Part shown: positions 55,202 to 64,000 of the stretch, in pieces
How positions within the stretch are numbered: the first letter of the stretch is position 1
How the letters are laid out: the number at the start of each line of letters is the position of its first letter
From: Isoetes taiwanensis
Taxonomy: Eukaryota; Streptophyta; Lycopodiopsida; Isoetales; Isoetaceae
DNA: 64,000 nucleotides
Assembly: GCA_021234155.1 (NCBI GenBank)
Contig: JAJEKV010000005.1
Span: forward strand, 25,976,863-26,040,862
Direction: 5' to 3'
Notes under the pieces: model-generated
Told to the model about the DNA's origin: nothing
The model's input: only the letters and a program-made list of their open reading frames with translations
Databases searched by the model: none
Program-made: the position numbers and the translations under genes

Positions 55202-56440
55202 TCAAGTGATCTGGAGGTCCTGACCATCAAAACACCTTTGTAAGGCCCCAGTTGGAGACCACCCAGGATAATCTCCAACAATAGTAAAATCATATTCTTG
55301 CAATAATTGTATCCATCTCTTTTGGCGATTATTCAGCTGCGGTTGCGTTACAAAGTACTTAAGACTTTGATGATCTGTCTTAAGGAGAAATTTCTTACCC
55401 AAGAGATAATATCTCCACAATTTCAAAGCATGAACAATTGCAAGCATCTCCAAATCATGGGTTGGATAATTCTATTCAGCTGGACTGAGCTTTTTAGATT
55501 CATACGCACACATGGCCATCTTGCAGTAAAGCACCCTCAGTGCCAGTGTCTGAGGCATCAGTGACTACACAAAATTCTCGTTCCATGCAAGGAATCTTTA
55601 GAATATGTGCATGCGTCAAAGCATCCTTCAGAAATTGAAAGCTGCGCTAGCATATTTCAGACCATTGAAAAGCTAGATCTTTTTGACGCAGGGTGGTCAG
55701 AGGAGCTGCTTTCTTGGAAAATTGTTTAACAAACTTTCGATAATATCCAGCTAAACCCAGAAATGCTCTAATTTCCCTTACAGACTGAGGTTGAGGCCAT
55801 TCCTGTATGGCTTTCACCTTTTCAGGATCTGGTTCAATTCCTTTGCTGGAGACAATATGGTCCAAGTAAATCAACTGTTCTTGGGCAAAACTGCATTTGG
55901 AGAGTTTAACGTAGAGCTTATGCTGCCTCAAAAGATTCAAAACTGCATGCAAGTGCTCCTCATGATCTTCTAACGTTTTAGAGTAGAAATATCATCGAAG
56001 AACACGAGCACAAATTGATCAAGCTGAGCTGGGAAAACATCATTCATAAGCCTCATAAAAGTGGCTGGCGCGTTGGTAAGCCCGAATGGCATTACTACAA
56101 ATTCATAATGTCCATATCTTGTACGGAAAGCAGTTTTAGGAATGTCTTCTTCCTTTATTCGAATTTGGTGGTAGCCGGAATGCAGATCAATCTTAGAAAA
56201 GAATTTGCTACCACTTAATTGATCAAACAAATCATCTATTCGTGGCAAAGCATAACCATTCTTGATAGTAATCTGATTCAGCAACCTATAATCAACACAT
56301 AGGCGCAAACTGCCATCCTTTTTCTTGACAAATAGGACAAGAGCTCCAAATGGAGATGTACTAGGCCTAATAAATCCCTGCTCCACTAATTCTTCCAACT
56401 GCTTCTTTAATTCCATCATCTCTACAGCATTAAAACGGGA
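55202..56440 (-). pseudogene. Ty3/gypsy pol fragment B: reverse transcriptase and RNase H
   Basis: The same polypeptide as fragment A with fewer frame breaks. 56,419-55,970 holds the fingers/palm ([25 protein letters not shown]). 55,952-55,647 holds the connection (LYVKLSKCSFAQEQLIYLDH, REIRAFLGLAGYYRKFVKQF). 55,453-55,282 holds RNase H (FLLKTDHQSLKYFV). After EYDFTI the sequence switches to unrelated DNA (55,281 downward), so the RNase H end and integrase are missing here. Confidence 0.92.
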
Positions 56441-57436
56441 AGGAGATCTAAATATGTAGTTTGTTGTAGATTGTATTGCTATAATTTCCTATTGGCTACT
56501 TCTACTGTAGGACACATGCATTAATTTTTAAGCAATCATTTCGACTAGAATTTAGATGGTTTAGGGTTACTTTATCAGATTTCTTGTTGGTTGTACTAGA
56601 AAAAGATTTTGACAGTGAAAAGACTATATGACAGAGGCTCCTATTTCTCAATAGATTAAAGAAGGTCACATGAAGTTGGTTTGGCACAAGGGTAGTTTTT
56701 TATTCCTTAATAAGTTAAAGAAGAGCATCATAAAGCCAGTTTGGCATAAGTTCAAGCATTGCACATTTTAGAATTTAGTTTATTTCAATTTTTTTTTTTT
56801 TGAAGAATATAGGAATATATTAAACCACTAGAATGTGATCAAGTACAATGATAAGTGTGGTGCTAAGAAATGAAGTGCCCATCATGATTCACAATCAGAG
56901 GAATGTCGACCAAATTTCCGCTTTAAGCGTGCTGCACAAGCTTGAGACTTGGTAAGCTCGCCATTAACTTATGCCTCAAGATCGGAACAGAGTTCAACAT
57001 CTTGATACTACACATAGTGGAGAGTAAATATGACTATATTAGAGAGTAGAGCTAGAAATATTGTTTGTAGATTCAAAGATGCACAATGGATGTGTTTCTG
57101 ATTGAGCATATATCTATTTAGAGCCGAATTGCTAGAACATCACACATTGCTTATTTTTTTGGTAGAAATTGCCATCTTCTCTGGCTTAGGTATGCTATCA
57201 TCAGCCTTTTAAAATTTGAAGCCTGGGTATGTCCAAATGCTTCTTTCTTTCTTTGTGCTAACTTTACTTCCAACAATCATGCAATTATAAGTCCCTTTGA
57301 AGGATCTTTCATACATAGCTTCCATTTTCAGATAAGACGACACTTCTTTGATGATATGTCTTTACTGAGAATATGTCGAGGGGATTAGTTTGGATTGAGG
57401 TTTAGAAGAGGGTGAGTCGAGAATATGACTTCAAGT
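55282..57436. repeat. 2.16-kb direct duplication, copy B
   Basis: Second copy of 48,081-50,239 in the same orientation, 7.2 kb away, differing at only a small share of positions by eye. Confidence 0.95.
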
Positions 57437-57740
57437 TGGTTAGTCTAGGGTGACATTTGGGTGAGGGCATGTTCTCAACTCGGAAGTCGAGAACACGCCC
57501 TCAGATTGAGGATTGGGCGAGAGTGTCTTCTCGATTCACGACTTGAGAACACACCTTCAGGTTGGTTAGTCTGGGTTGAGGTTTGGATGAGGGCAATATG
57601 CATTCTCGACTTGCAAATTGGAAAAGCATAGAGTTAAGCTCAAGGTGCATGGCGTAGGTTGTATTTCCAATTTTGTGAGTCAAGAATGCACCGAGGGGGT
57701 TTAATCTGGGTTGATCTCTAGGTGAAGGCATGCTATGGAG
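57360..57740. repeat. Tandem 70-90-bp units with TCGAGAA(C/T)A words
   Basis: Repeats of GGTTAGTCTGGGTTGAGGTT-like and GTCGAGAACACGCC-like blocks. The first unit is shared with duplication copy A, but only copy B continues into the array, so the right side of copy B is the original one. Confidence 0.75.
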
Positions 57741-58689
57741 TGAAGATTATGGGGAGTATTCTAGCCCAAACCATGACTGCAAGGCACAATGTCACTTGAG
57801 TTACTTGGATTATTCAATCGCAATAGAGAGTTCTATGATATTTTGTTTTCGTGTGCATATATGCAAATGAACTAACCCTACAGAATCTAAACTTTTCTTT
57901 AATAATATACCTGGTAGATGGGATAGTAGAATCCATATGCAGTTTGATCGGTTGAGGCGATACTAAGCCTTGAATAAGGGTTTGTAGGACTGAAAAAGGA
58001 ATAAAGGAATTAAGTATAAAAATAGGGATGTTCTATCAAAACACAGAAGCACACAAGAATAGGCACTAAAACCCCAAAAAATAGCCAAACAAACTCTGGG
58101 AATGGTTCCGGTTGAGATACACAATTGCAAGGCAAGTGCGAAGCATTGCTCTAGGCTGGAGTGGAGGAAAATCGAATGCTTACTGGTGCATCTTGCACTG
58201 ATACAGTCTTTGCAAAGGGTATCATAAAAGCAGTGGATCCATCAGATGGTGTAAATGATCAAAGACTTGGGGATGACCATCTAGGTGTTGATATCGAAAG
58301 GCTACTTATCCAGGTTGATACCGTTATGTAGGAACCTCCAGTGATTGCATTGTATGCTTTGGACTGCTCGAGTCTCAAGCTCAGCTAAGATAGCCAACAA
58401 AGATAGAAAAAATTTGGAACCTCCAATCCAAACCAATAAGATTCCTTGAAGCCTCACCTCTGTCACATGGAAGACTTCGTGGTTAGTGACCATCCATTGT
58501 TGACAAGGAAGACACACTATGTGTTGCATATAGAAGGCAACCATCCAAAAGGATTAGAAATGAAATGTACTTGCAAAGGAAAAAAAAAAGAATGGCAGTT
58601 TTAAAAAGAAAAACCACGAAGCAGTTAGGGGACGGACTGTTGCAATCTTGATTGCACAATTCAGTATAATATGGAATATCATATAGGCA
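57741..58689. other. Intergenic DNA, no gene recognised
   Basis: Short frames only, without recognisable domains. Confidence 0.5.
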
Positions 58690-59680
58690 GTTGTATTGGC
58701 AACGGACAACAATTTCTCAAATGCAGCCTGACAGATATTTGTGTCCGATTCAGGAAAAGATGGACCAATTCAAAACTTGCTTATCAGAGCTAGATCCTTT
58801 GTCGAAGTGTTGTCAAAATGCTTTTCAAATGAAAGTAAGGCTAGCAGGTGTTTTAACACATGGACATGACACCGATAGCTATGGACATTTTGTGCTTGAC
58901 CTTTGGAGGGATGATCCAAATTTCCACATGAGGAGGACTAAAAGTAAAAAATTATTGATGGCAGGATGTACTCACCATCTGTCCTTATTTTTTATGCTTT
59001 GATGGATGATCAACCTCTTCCTTATCAAAGGCAAATTAGGGAACCTATATCAAAAGAGTCCAAAGAAACAAAGAGGATGTGGGATGAGTTTTGAATACAT
59101 GGAAAACAACTGCTTTATAGGACCGCCTTGAGGACGTCAAGGAAGGCTGCTTTGTGTTAGTCAGACCCGATGATGAGGATTGTCTCGTATGGTTGGGGAT
59201 GGCACTCACTGAGGTTATTACCACCATGCTTGATGGGGAGGAGTTGCATCGTAGATTTCAAATTCAATATTGGGAGCCCATTGGGAAGCATAAGAAAGGC
59301 AAAACTGAAAGAACAGTACTCTGGCTGCCTGGAGAAATGATGGAAAAAAAACCCTGTTGTTCCTCAAAGGAGGGAATTGATAGAGTGTGTGGTGTGAGCA
59401 TACCCTGCTTGTCATATTGCAAAAGACAAGATGCACAAGATCCCAAAGAGGGAAATAGATAAAGCCATGAGCAAACTCTAGGCTTTAGTTGTGTGTAAAT
59501 ATTGTGAACATCCTCAACTGGTTGTTTGTAAATTTTGTGAGACAATATCATGAAACAATTCTTGTTGAATAATGCAAAAATCTAATAGAGATTAAAAGGA
59601 AAACTTAATTTTTTTACATCAGTCACACTTTACTAAATGAGTTCCAACCGTCAAAATAGGTCTCACTTTAATTATATGAT
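58690..59680 (+). pseudogene. Unrecognised repeated gene family, copy 2
   Basis: The frame 58,691-59,002 reads KMDQFKTCLSELDPLSKCC and HGHDTDSYGHFVLDLWRDDP. After a break, 59,120-59,462 reads LEDVKEGCFVLVRPDDEDCL, WLGMALTEVITTM, FQIQYWEPIGKHKKGK and then CLSYCKRQDAQDPKEGN. This matches the family at 31,416. The 3' tail (59,500-59,680) shares TTTGTAAATTTTGTGAG and later blocks. Breaks are present in both copies, but different ones, so they decayed independently. Confidence 0.5.
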
Positions 59681-60530
59681 GCTTTCTATTTGATTGATTA
59701 TTAAGTCATGATGTTGATTGGGTTTGCAAGCAAATCGAATGAAAAAACGTCACAAATTGAGAGCAGAACTGGAGACTTATTTTACAAAACATTTATTGGT
59801 CAATTTACAGATAGCTCACACAAGTTATAGCCACTGTAATCTGAGAACTGTAGTTGCTTCTGGAATAGGTCAGGTAAGAGACTTTATATATCTTAGACTC
59901 TTCAATTTTGCAACCAACCTTTTATGTTTGATAGCTAGGAACCCATATATTTGAGAGGATTGCCAAGATATTCTCTTGTTTTATTTTCCTTGCTTTTGTG
60001 CATAAAGTAGATTTTGCATCTATACGTCATCTCCTTACCTTCAAATGACAAAGTTCTATGCTTAATTTTTTTTTCTTATTATTTTACTATCTAGAGGTTC
60101 TATTGAGTTTATTGGTATCGTTAGTAGTCATTAACCTATGTTCTAATCTGTTTGCTTTTTTGCTTTACTCGAGGCTTCATTTACATTACATCGAATAAAC
60201 ACCTACATAGGCTAGAGTAGACATGCTGCAAAAGTTAAATAAGGTGCATATTTGCATTCTCTACTAATATGTGTTGCGTCTTGATTGAATGTCATCAATC
60301 AAAAGGTCCTTTTAGCAATTAACATTTAAAAGTAGTATGTAGTACTATTTTTAAATGTTTGTGCATACTGTTTGTCGAATCTTTACTAATGTGCATGTTT
60401 GTCGAATCTTTACTAATGTGCATGTGCACATTTATCTATGTCCAGAGATTTACCAATAGTATCTCTTAAGATACTTATCACAACATATATAATCATACAT
60501 CAACGTTAATTTGGGTGCACATGTCTATTC
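59681..60530. other. Intergenic DNA, no gene recognised
   Basis: AT-rich. A 26-bp direct repeat (TTTGTCGAATCTTTACTAATG) lies near 60,370-60,425. Confidence 0.5.
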
Positions 60531-61571
60531 CAGCAATATTTTAACGCTTGGTTTTCGGCTTCGTGAATGGCTTCGTGAATTGATAAACAAAAGGGATATA
60601 TGGGCTATTCAAAACAGCTTGCGCAATTGCTGTCGACATATAAGCCCTAAGAAGATCTGCCGTTACTTCATCGATCCATCTATGTGCGGCAGATCTTTTC
60701 GCCATGGCTATGCCTTTTAAAACATCTAGTGCTCACGGTGGACTAGGAATTGTGCCGCAAGTGCGGTTCCGCCAGACTGTCTTTCTATATTCATATAGGA
60801 TCTTTGGGATCGATTCGTGCTCGATGATCCGATCAAACTCAATATTCAAGAGATTTTTGGCAAAGAAGAGGAATCAGATAATGTAACTTGCCAGAGCTTG
60901 GCTATAGAGGTTCGATTGGAGTGCCAGGAAGCGAGAATTCCATGGAATCCAAGCTTTGGGAGTGCACAAGTTTGATTTCTGAACAGGTTCTCAGTTTTGA
61001 CATCTATTCATAGCTTATTTCTATCTATGTCAGGATGGCACTGTTATTTAATGGAAATTTGTAATAGCATATTGATCCTTCAAATGTTCCGATATCTAAT
61101 AGAACAAATTCACTTGCATTGCGCTTAATTGTTCTTAAGCTTCCAGATGGAAACAAATGCAAAAGATCAGAAGTCTTTGCTTAATCGTTGAGAATCTTTG
61201 AGGATCCAATTAGGTTCGTTTCTTTCACTCAATTGCAGTGTTTATTCTTAGCAGAAACTGAGAGATTTTTAATAGGTGCCATACACAAACAAACTGCAGC
61301 ATCAACAGAGTGGATCTTAATAGGTCATTTAAATATCGTTAAAACAAATGCTTTGAGTGCTATGTACAATAATCCCTACTTGAAAAATGTGTGTCTTACT
61401 TTGCAAGCAGACTGGGAAGATCAAATGATACAAATTGTTCAACATTTATCTAAGGGCCTTTCTATTTCTCAGCCAACACTGGGGGTTTCTGATTCAATCA
61501 GAGCAGTGCTTGCCAAAGTTGCAATAAACGAAAAAGCCCAAGAATGCATCCATATCCACGAGTTTCTGTGA
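60531..61571 (+). pseudogene. Exon-like remnants of an unknown conserved-looking gene
   Basis: After the acceptor-like TCTATTCCAG (60,525 region) an open stretch reads LGFRLREWLRELINKRDIW, NSLRNCCRHISPKKICRY and DPSMCGRSFRHGYAF. After a frame change come TSSAHGGLGIVPQVRF and, in another frame, DLWDRFVLDDPIKLNIQEIF. The open frame 61,188-61,571 reads AETERFLIGAIHKQTAASTE, LTLQADWEDQMIQIVQHLSK and LAKVAINEKAQECIHIHEFL and ends at a donor-like GTGAGT. The texture is that of a real multi-exon protein with frame decay. I could not identify the family. Confidence 0.35.
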
Positions 61572-62816
61572 GTTCAAACACCCTGATTTCCTTAATTATG
61601 GTCTTCTTAATCGCATATATAGACTACCACATGAGCATCATTACTCATATACAGAATCTTAGGTATCCAATATCCAATTTGGATTGGACCAAGTACTATC
61701 CCTTGGAGTAACACTATCCTTTTCTTCTCCAATTGGTTCTTGGATTGGACCAACTACTATCCCTTGGAATAACACTATCATTTTCTTCTTCTTCAATATG
61801 TATGCAAATATTTCTTTGAATAATTTAATGCAATTGCTATATCCAACATGCCAGACTCACTTCTATACACACATAGGGTCGAGAAAGAGAAATGTTTGGG
61901 CGGCTTGGCCGCCGCGATAAATTTCTTGTATATATATTGGAGTTGCAATGCCGTTTATTTTCATATAGGTTGAAGAAACTTATGTAAGATGAGTTTTTAG
62001 ATTGATTTCTTCATGCGAACGAAACAAAGTTGTGTTCATTGCATTTGTGATTTCAAAGGCAACACCGTTTGTGAACAAAAAATAATGCATGATTGGACAT
62101 GTAGGAAGATTTCCCAATGCCAAAGGCAAGGCTGAGAATGGAACTTAGGTAATGGCTATCTTACCTACTACTAATGTCCTCCATAACGATACTAGTTGCA
62201 CCTTCAATGGATGCCTAGAAGTCATCAAGTAGTTGGCCCACCTTGAACATGTTCTTGAAGATTAGAACACATACAGAGGTTGCTAGAAACTAGATAATCG
62301 TGATAGCATCTAAGCCGTGATGCGCTTGTTTGAAACTGCAATGCACATGCAAAAGAATGTGCAAATTGAGAATCATTATACAAGTTGTTCTAGTGAGGCC
62401 AGCGAATGACCCGCTCTGACAACCATCTTGGAGACAATTTGCACAACAATTGGCAGGGTTAGGCAGGGAGCAATGGGAGGATCCCCACATGGCCTTCTAG
62501 CTTGAAGATGACAAAGGGATGAGGTGGCAAGGCATGGGAGGATCTCACGAGCCTTTGGCACATTGTGGGACTTTAAAGGCCCACTTTTGAACTAAAAGGC
62601 ATCAATCCTACCATTGGAGTATATTGATTTGTGGATTTGTGGGCTTCGTTAGCTACAGTTCAGTGCATCTGGCCTATCCTTCCCACTTGCAAGATTTTGG
62701 CGAGATTTTGGTTTCCTTTATTCTTTCCTCTTTTTCTTTTTTCCTTTATATCAGTCATCTACTCCTTTGTGAAGAATCAAGCATCAGATTTCACGAAACT
62801 GTTTGTTAATTTGGCT
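61572..62816. other. Intergenic DNA upstream of the bHLH gene
   Basis: No gene recognised. A 61-bp tandem duplication (GGATTGGACCAA, CTATCCCTTGGA, AACACTATC) lies at 61,681-61,800. The upstream 150 bases of the bHLH gene are pyrimidine-rich (TTCCTCTTTTTCTTTTTTCC). Confidence 0.5.
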
Positions 62817-63298
62817 ATGGAGGACTATTGCTCTAATTCCATCACCGCACTTGTTCGGCTTTCCAGAACTGCAGAAATTCTGAGAACCAATGAGCGTTAT
62901 AAGGCCATAAAATATGCTGCAGATTCCGCCCTTGCACTCAGCGCAGAGGGTTCTGGCTGGAGCAAAGCTCTCAAGGAGCAATTAAGAAAATCCAGTGCAA
63001 AGATTTGTACAGGATCGAGGTTAAGAAAAAGCCAGAGGCCACAGTTTAGGAAGGCCAAATACCCAAAAAACATTCTGTCTTGTTCTCTCAAACGCAGGCT
63101 AAGGACAGAGTCTTTGGTGAATTTGAAACCAAGAATAAGAAGAGATTGTTTGAATTTAAAGTGAAAAGACTTCAGGGTGTAATTCCGGGAGGGAAACAGA
63201 TGGACATTCCCTTTCTGCTGCATGAGACTGCTGGCTATTTGACTTTCTTAAAGCTGCAAGTTGGAGCACTCGAGTCTTTGTTGCTGCAGTCTATGTAA
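62817..63298 (+). pseudogene. IBH1-like atypical bHLH protein with a frame break
   Basis: The ATG at 62,817 starts MEDYCSNSITALVRLSRTAE, followed by ERYKAIKYAADSALALSAEG and SGWSKALKEQLRKS. This matches the N-terminal pattern of IBH1/IBL proteins (a helix ending in RAWSRALL-type sequence). The frame reaches a stop at 63,164, but the HLH part is in another frame (63,080-63,298): FEFKVKRLQGVIPGGKQMDI and FLLHETAGYLTFLKLQVGAL, then LESLLLQSM. One indel near 63,060-63,080 explains the shift. IBH1-like proteins lack a DNA-binding basic region and repress growth-promoting bHLH factors by heterodimerising. Combined length about 160 aa, normal for the family. The stop codon overlaps GTAAGT, a perfect donor, so a further exon or a spliced form is possible. 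Confidence 0.75.
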
Positions 63299-64000
63299 GT
63301 TTAAACTTAAAAAAAAAAAATGTTTGTTTTATGGCTGTAGACTTCCAAAGCCAAACGATGCGCTTCTTTCATGTCACAACTTTGGAAGGCATGTTATTCT
63401 TTTAAAGATTGATGATAGCAGTTGCAAAAATTAATGTTACAATCATTGTGAGGGTTGCATTATTTAGCTAGAAATTGTAAAATTACTACATACTAGTAAG
63501 GGGTGCCTAGCGTTGCTGGACATAGATACCAGTCAACCCTTTTAATTTGGGATTTTCCGAAAGCACTGGCTGGATTTTAAGTTGATATTCATTTGGCATG
63601 CCCTCTATAACAAAATAGTGCTACATAGCTATGGCCAAATGACTTGCTACATCGCATATAAGGAAACATGAATACCATTCATGCCTTGCGAATTTGTATG
63701 TTGTGATTTTTGCAATAATGTCCTATGGGTGGGGTTCAGGTACATACTAGTAGGCAAGGATGTAAAAATACTCAAAGAAGTGTTTGTTTAATTGGGTTTT
63801 TTGTCATATACAAAATTATGGCTAAGATCCCACGTATAACTCAAGGTTGATATGCCAAATTGTAAGGGTTTGAATTTTGTATAGAGTTTATGTGGGCATA
63901 CTATGTGAATTGCGTATTTGGTTGTACATAGAGCTCATGTTTTATTGGTATTAAAGGTGGAATTTAGTTCTTTAATGGTAGACGTTTTAATGATGAGTTA
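63299..64000. other. Downstream flank, no gene recognised
   Basis: AT-rich, no frames or repeats that I can support. Confidence 0.6.

Noticed and set aside
48081-57436. Copies A and B as LTRs of the element carrying the integrase
   Set aside because: They contain pol sequence on the opposite strand, have no TG/CA ends, and their outer flanks show each copy keeps a different ancestral side.
61188-61571. Assignment to a Mediator subunit
   Set aside because: The resemblance was only a vague impression; no diagnostic motif could be pointed to.

Overview
This is a repeat-rich stretch of a land-plant nuclear genome. The evidence is spliceosomal introns, a plant-type PRP38 gene, an IBH1-like bHLH gene, PPR and LRR remnants, plant L1-type LINEs and Ty3/gypsy fragments. 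The exact group is uncertain. The PRP38 introns are very short (61-84 bp) and the PPR and Crinkler-like remnants would fit a seed-free vascular plant (lycophyte or fern), but this is inference only. Only two single-copy-type host genes are well supported: PRP38 (25,794-27,460, seven exons, intact) and an IBH1-like bHLH gene (62,817-63,298, with a frame break).

Layout. 1-4,774: the 5' part of an LTR retroelement on the minus strand (LTR 3,168-4,774, tRNA-iMet-type primer binding site next to it). Its first ORF begins with the exact histone H3 N-terminal peptide ARTKQTARK. Its two ORFs each have a TATAAATAG box about 100 bp upstream and are separated by five copies of a long imperfect hairpin. 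4,790-8,159: a degenerate LINE on the minus strand followed by a short conserved 'X' region. 10,880-11,346: another X fragment. 12,346-16,422: an unrecognised coiled-coil/RING-like host gene split by a young LINE (13,247-16,055) with a 15-bp target-site duplication (TSD). 16,440-18,230: repeat-rich DNA. 18,849-19,720: exon-like remnants with VEETK repeats. 20,887-24,487: a broken Crinkler/RHS-like P-loop gene on the minus strand, interrupted by a solo LTR (21,361-23,627, TSD GATTC). 25,794-27,460: PRP38. 28,951-31,275: a second degenerate LINE plus X region. 31,416-32,520, 47,280-47,480 and 58,690-59,680: members of an unrecognised repeated gene family with a shared 3' tail. 35,519-35,740: LRR fragment. 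36,315-46,044: a directly repeated 1.15-kb segment, one copy of which holds a 5.45-kb LINE fused to a PPR mRNA fragment; the other copy preserves the empty site. 47,770-57,740: Ty3/gypsy pol fragments, including a recent 2.16-kb direct duplication and an integrase fragment of a different lineage. 60,531-61,571: exon-like remnants of an unknown gene.

There is no operon-like cooperation. The window mainly records layered transposition. The parts most worth following up are the H3-tail-mimic retroelement with its hairpin/promoter cassettes, the LINE-PPR chimera with a sequence-proven empty site, the repeated pairing of LINE ORF2 with the X region, and the plant Crinkler-like pseudogene.
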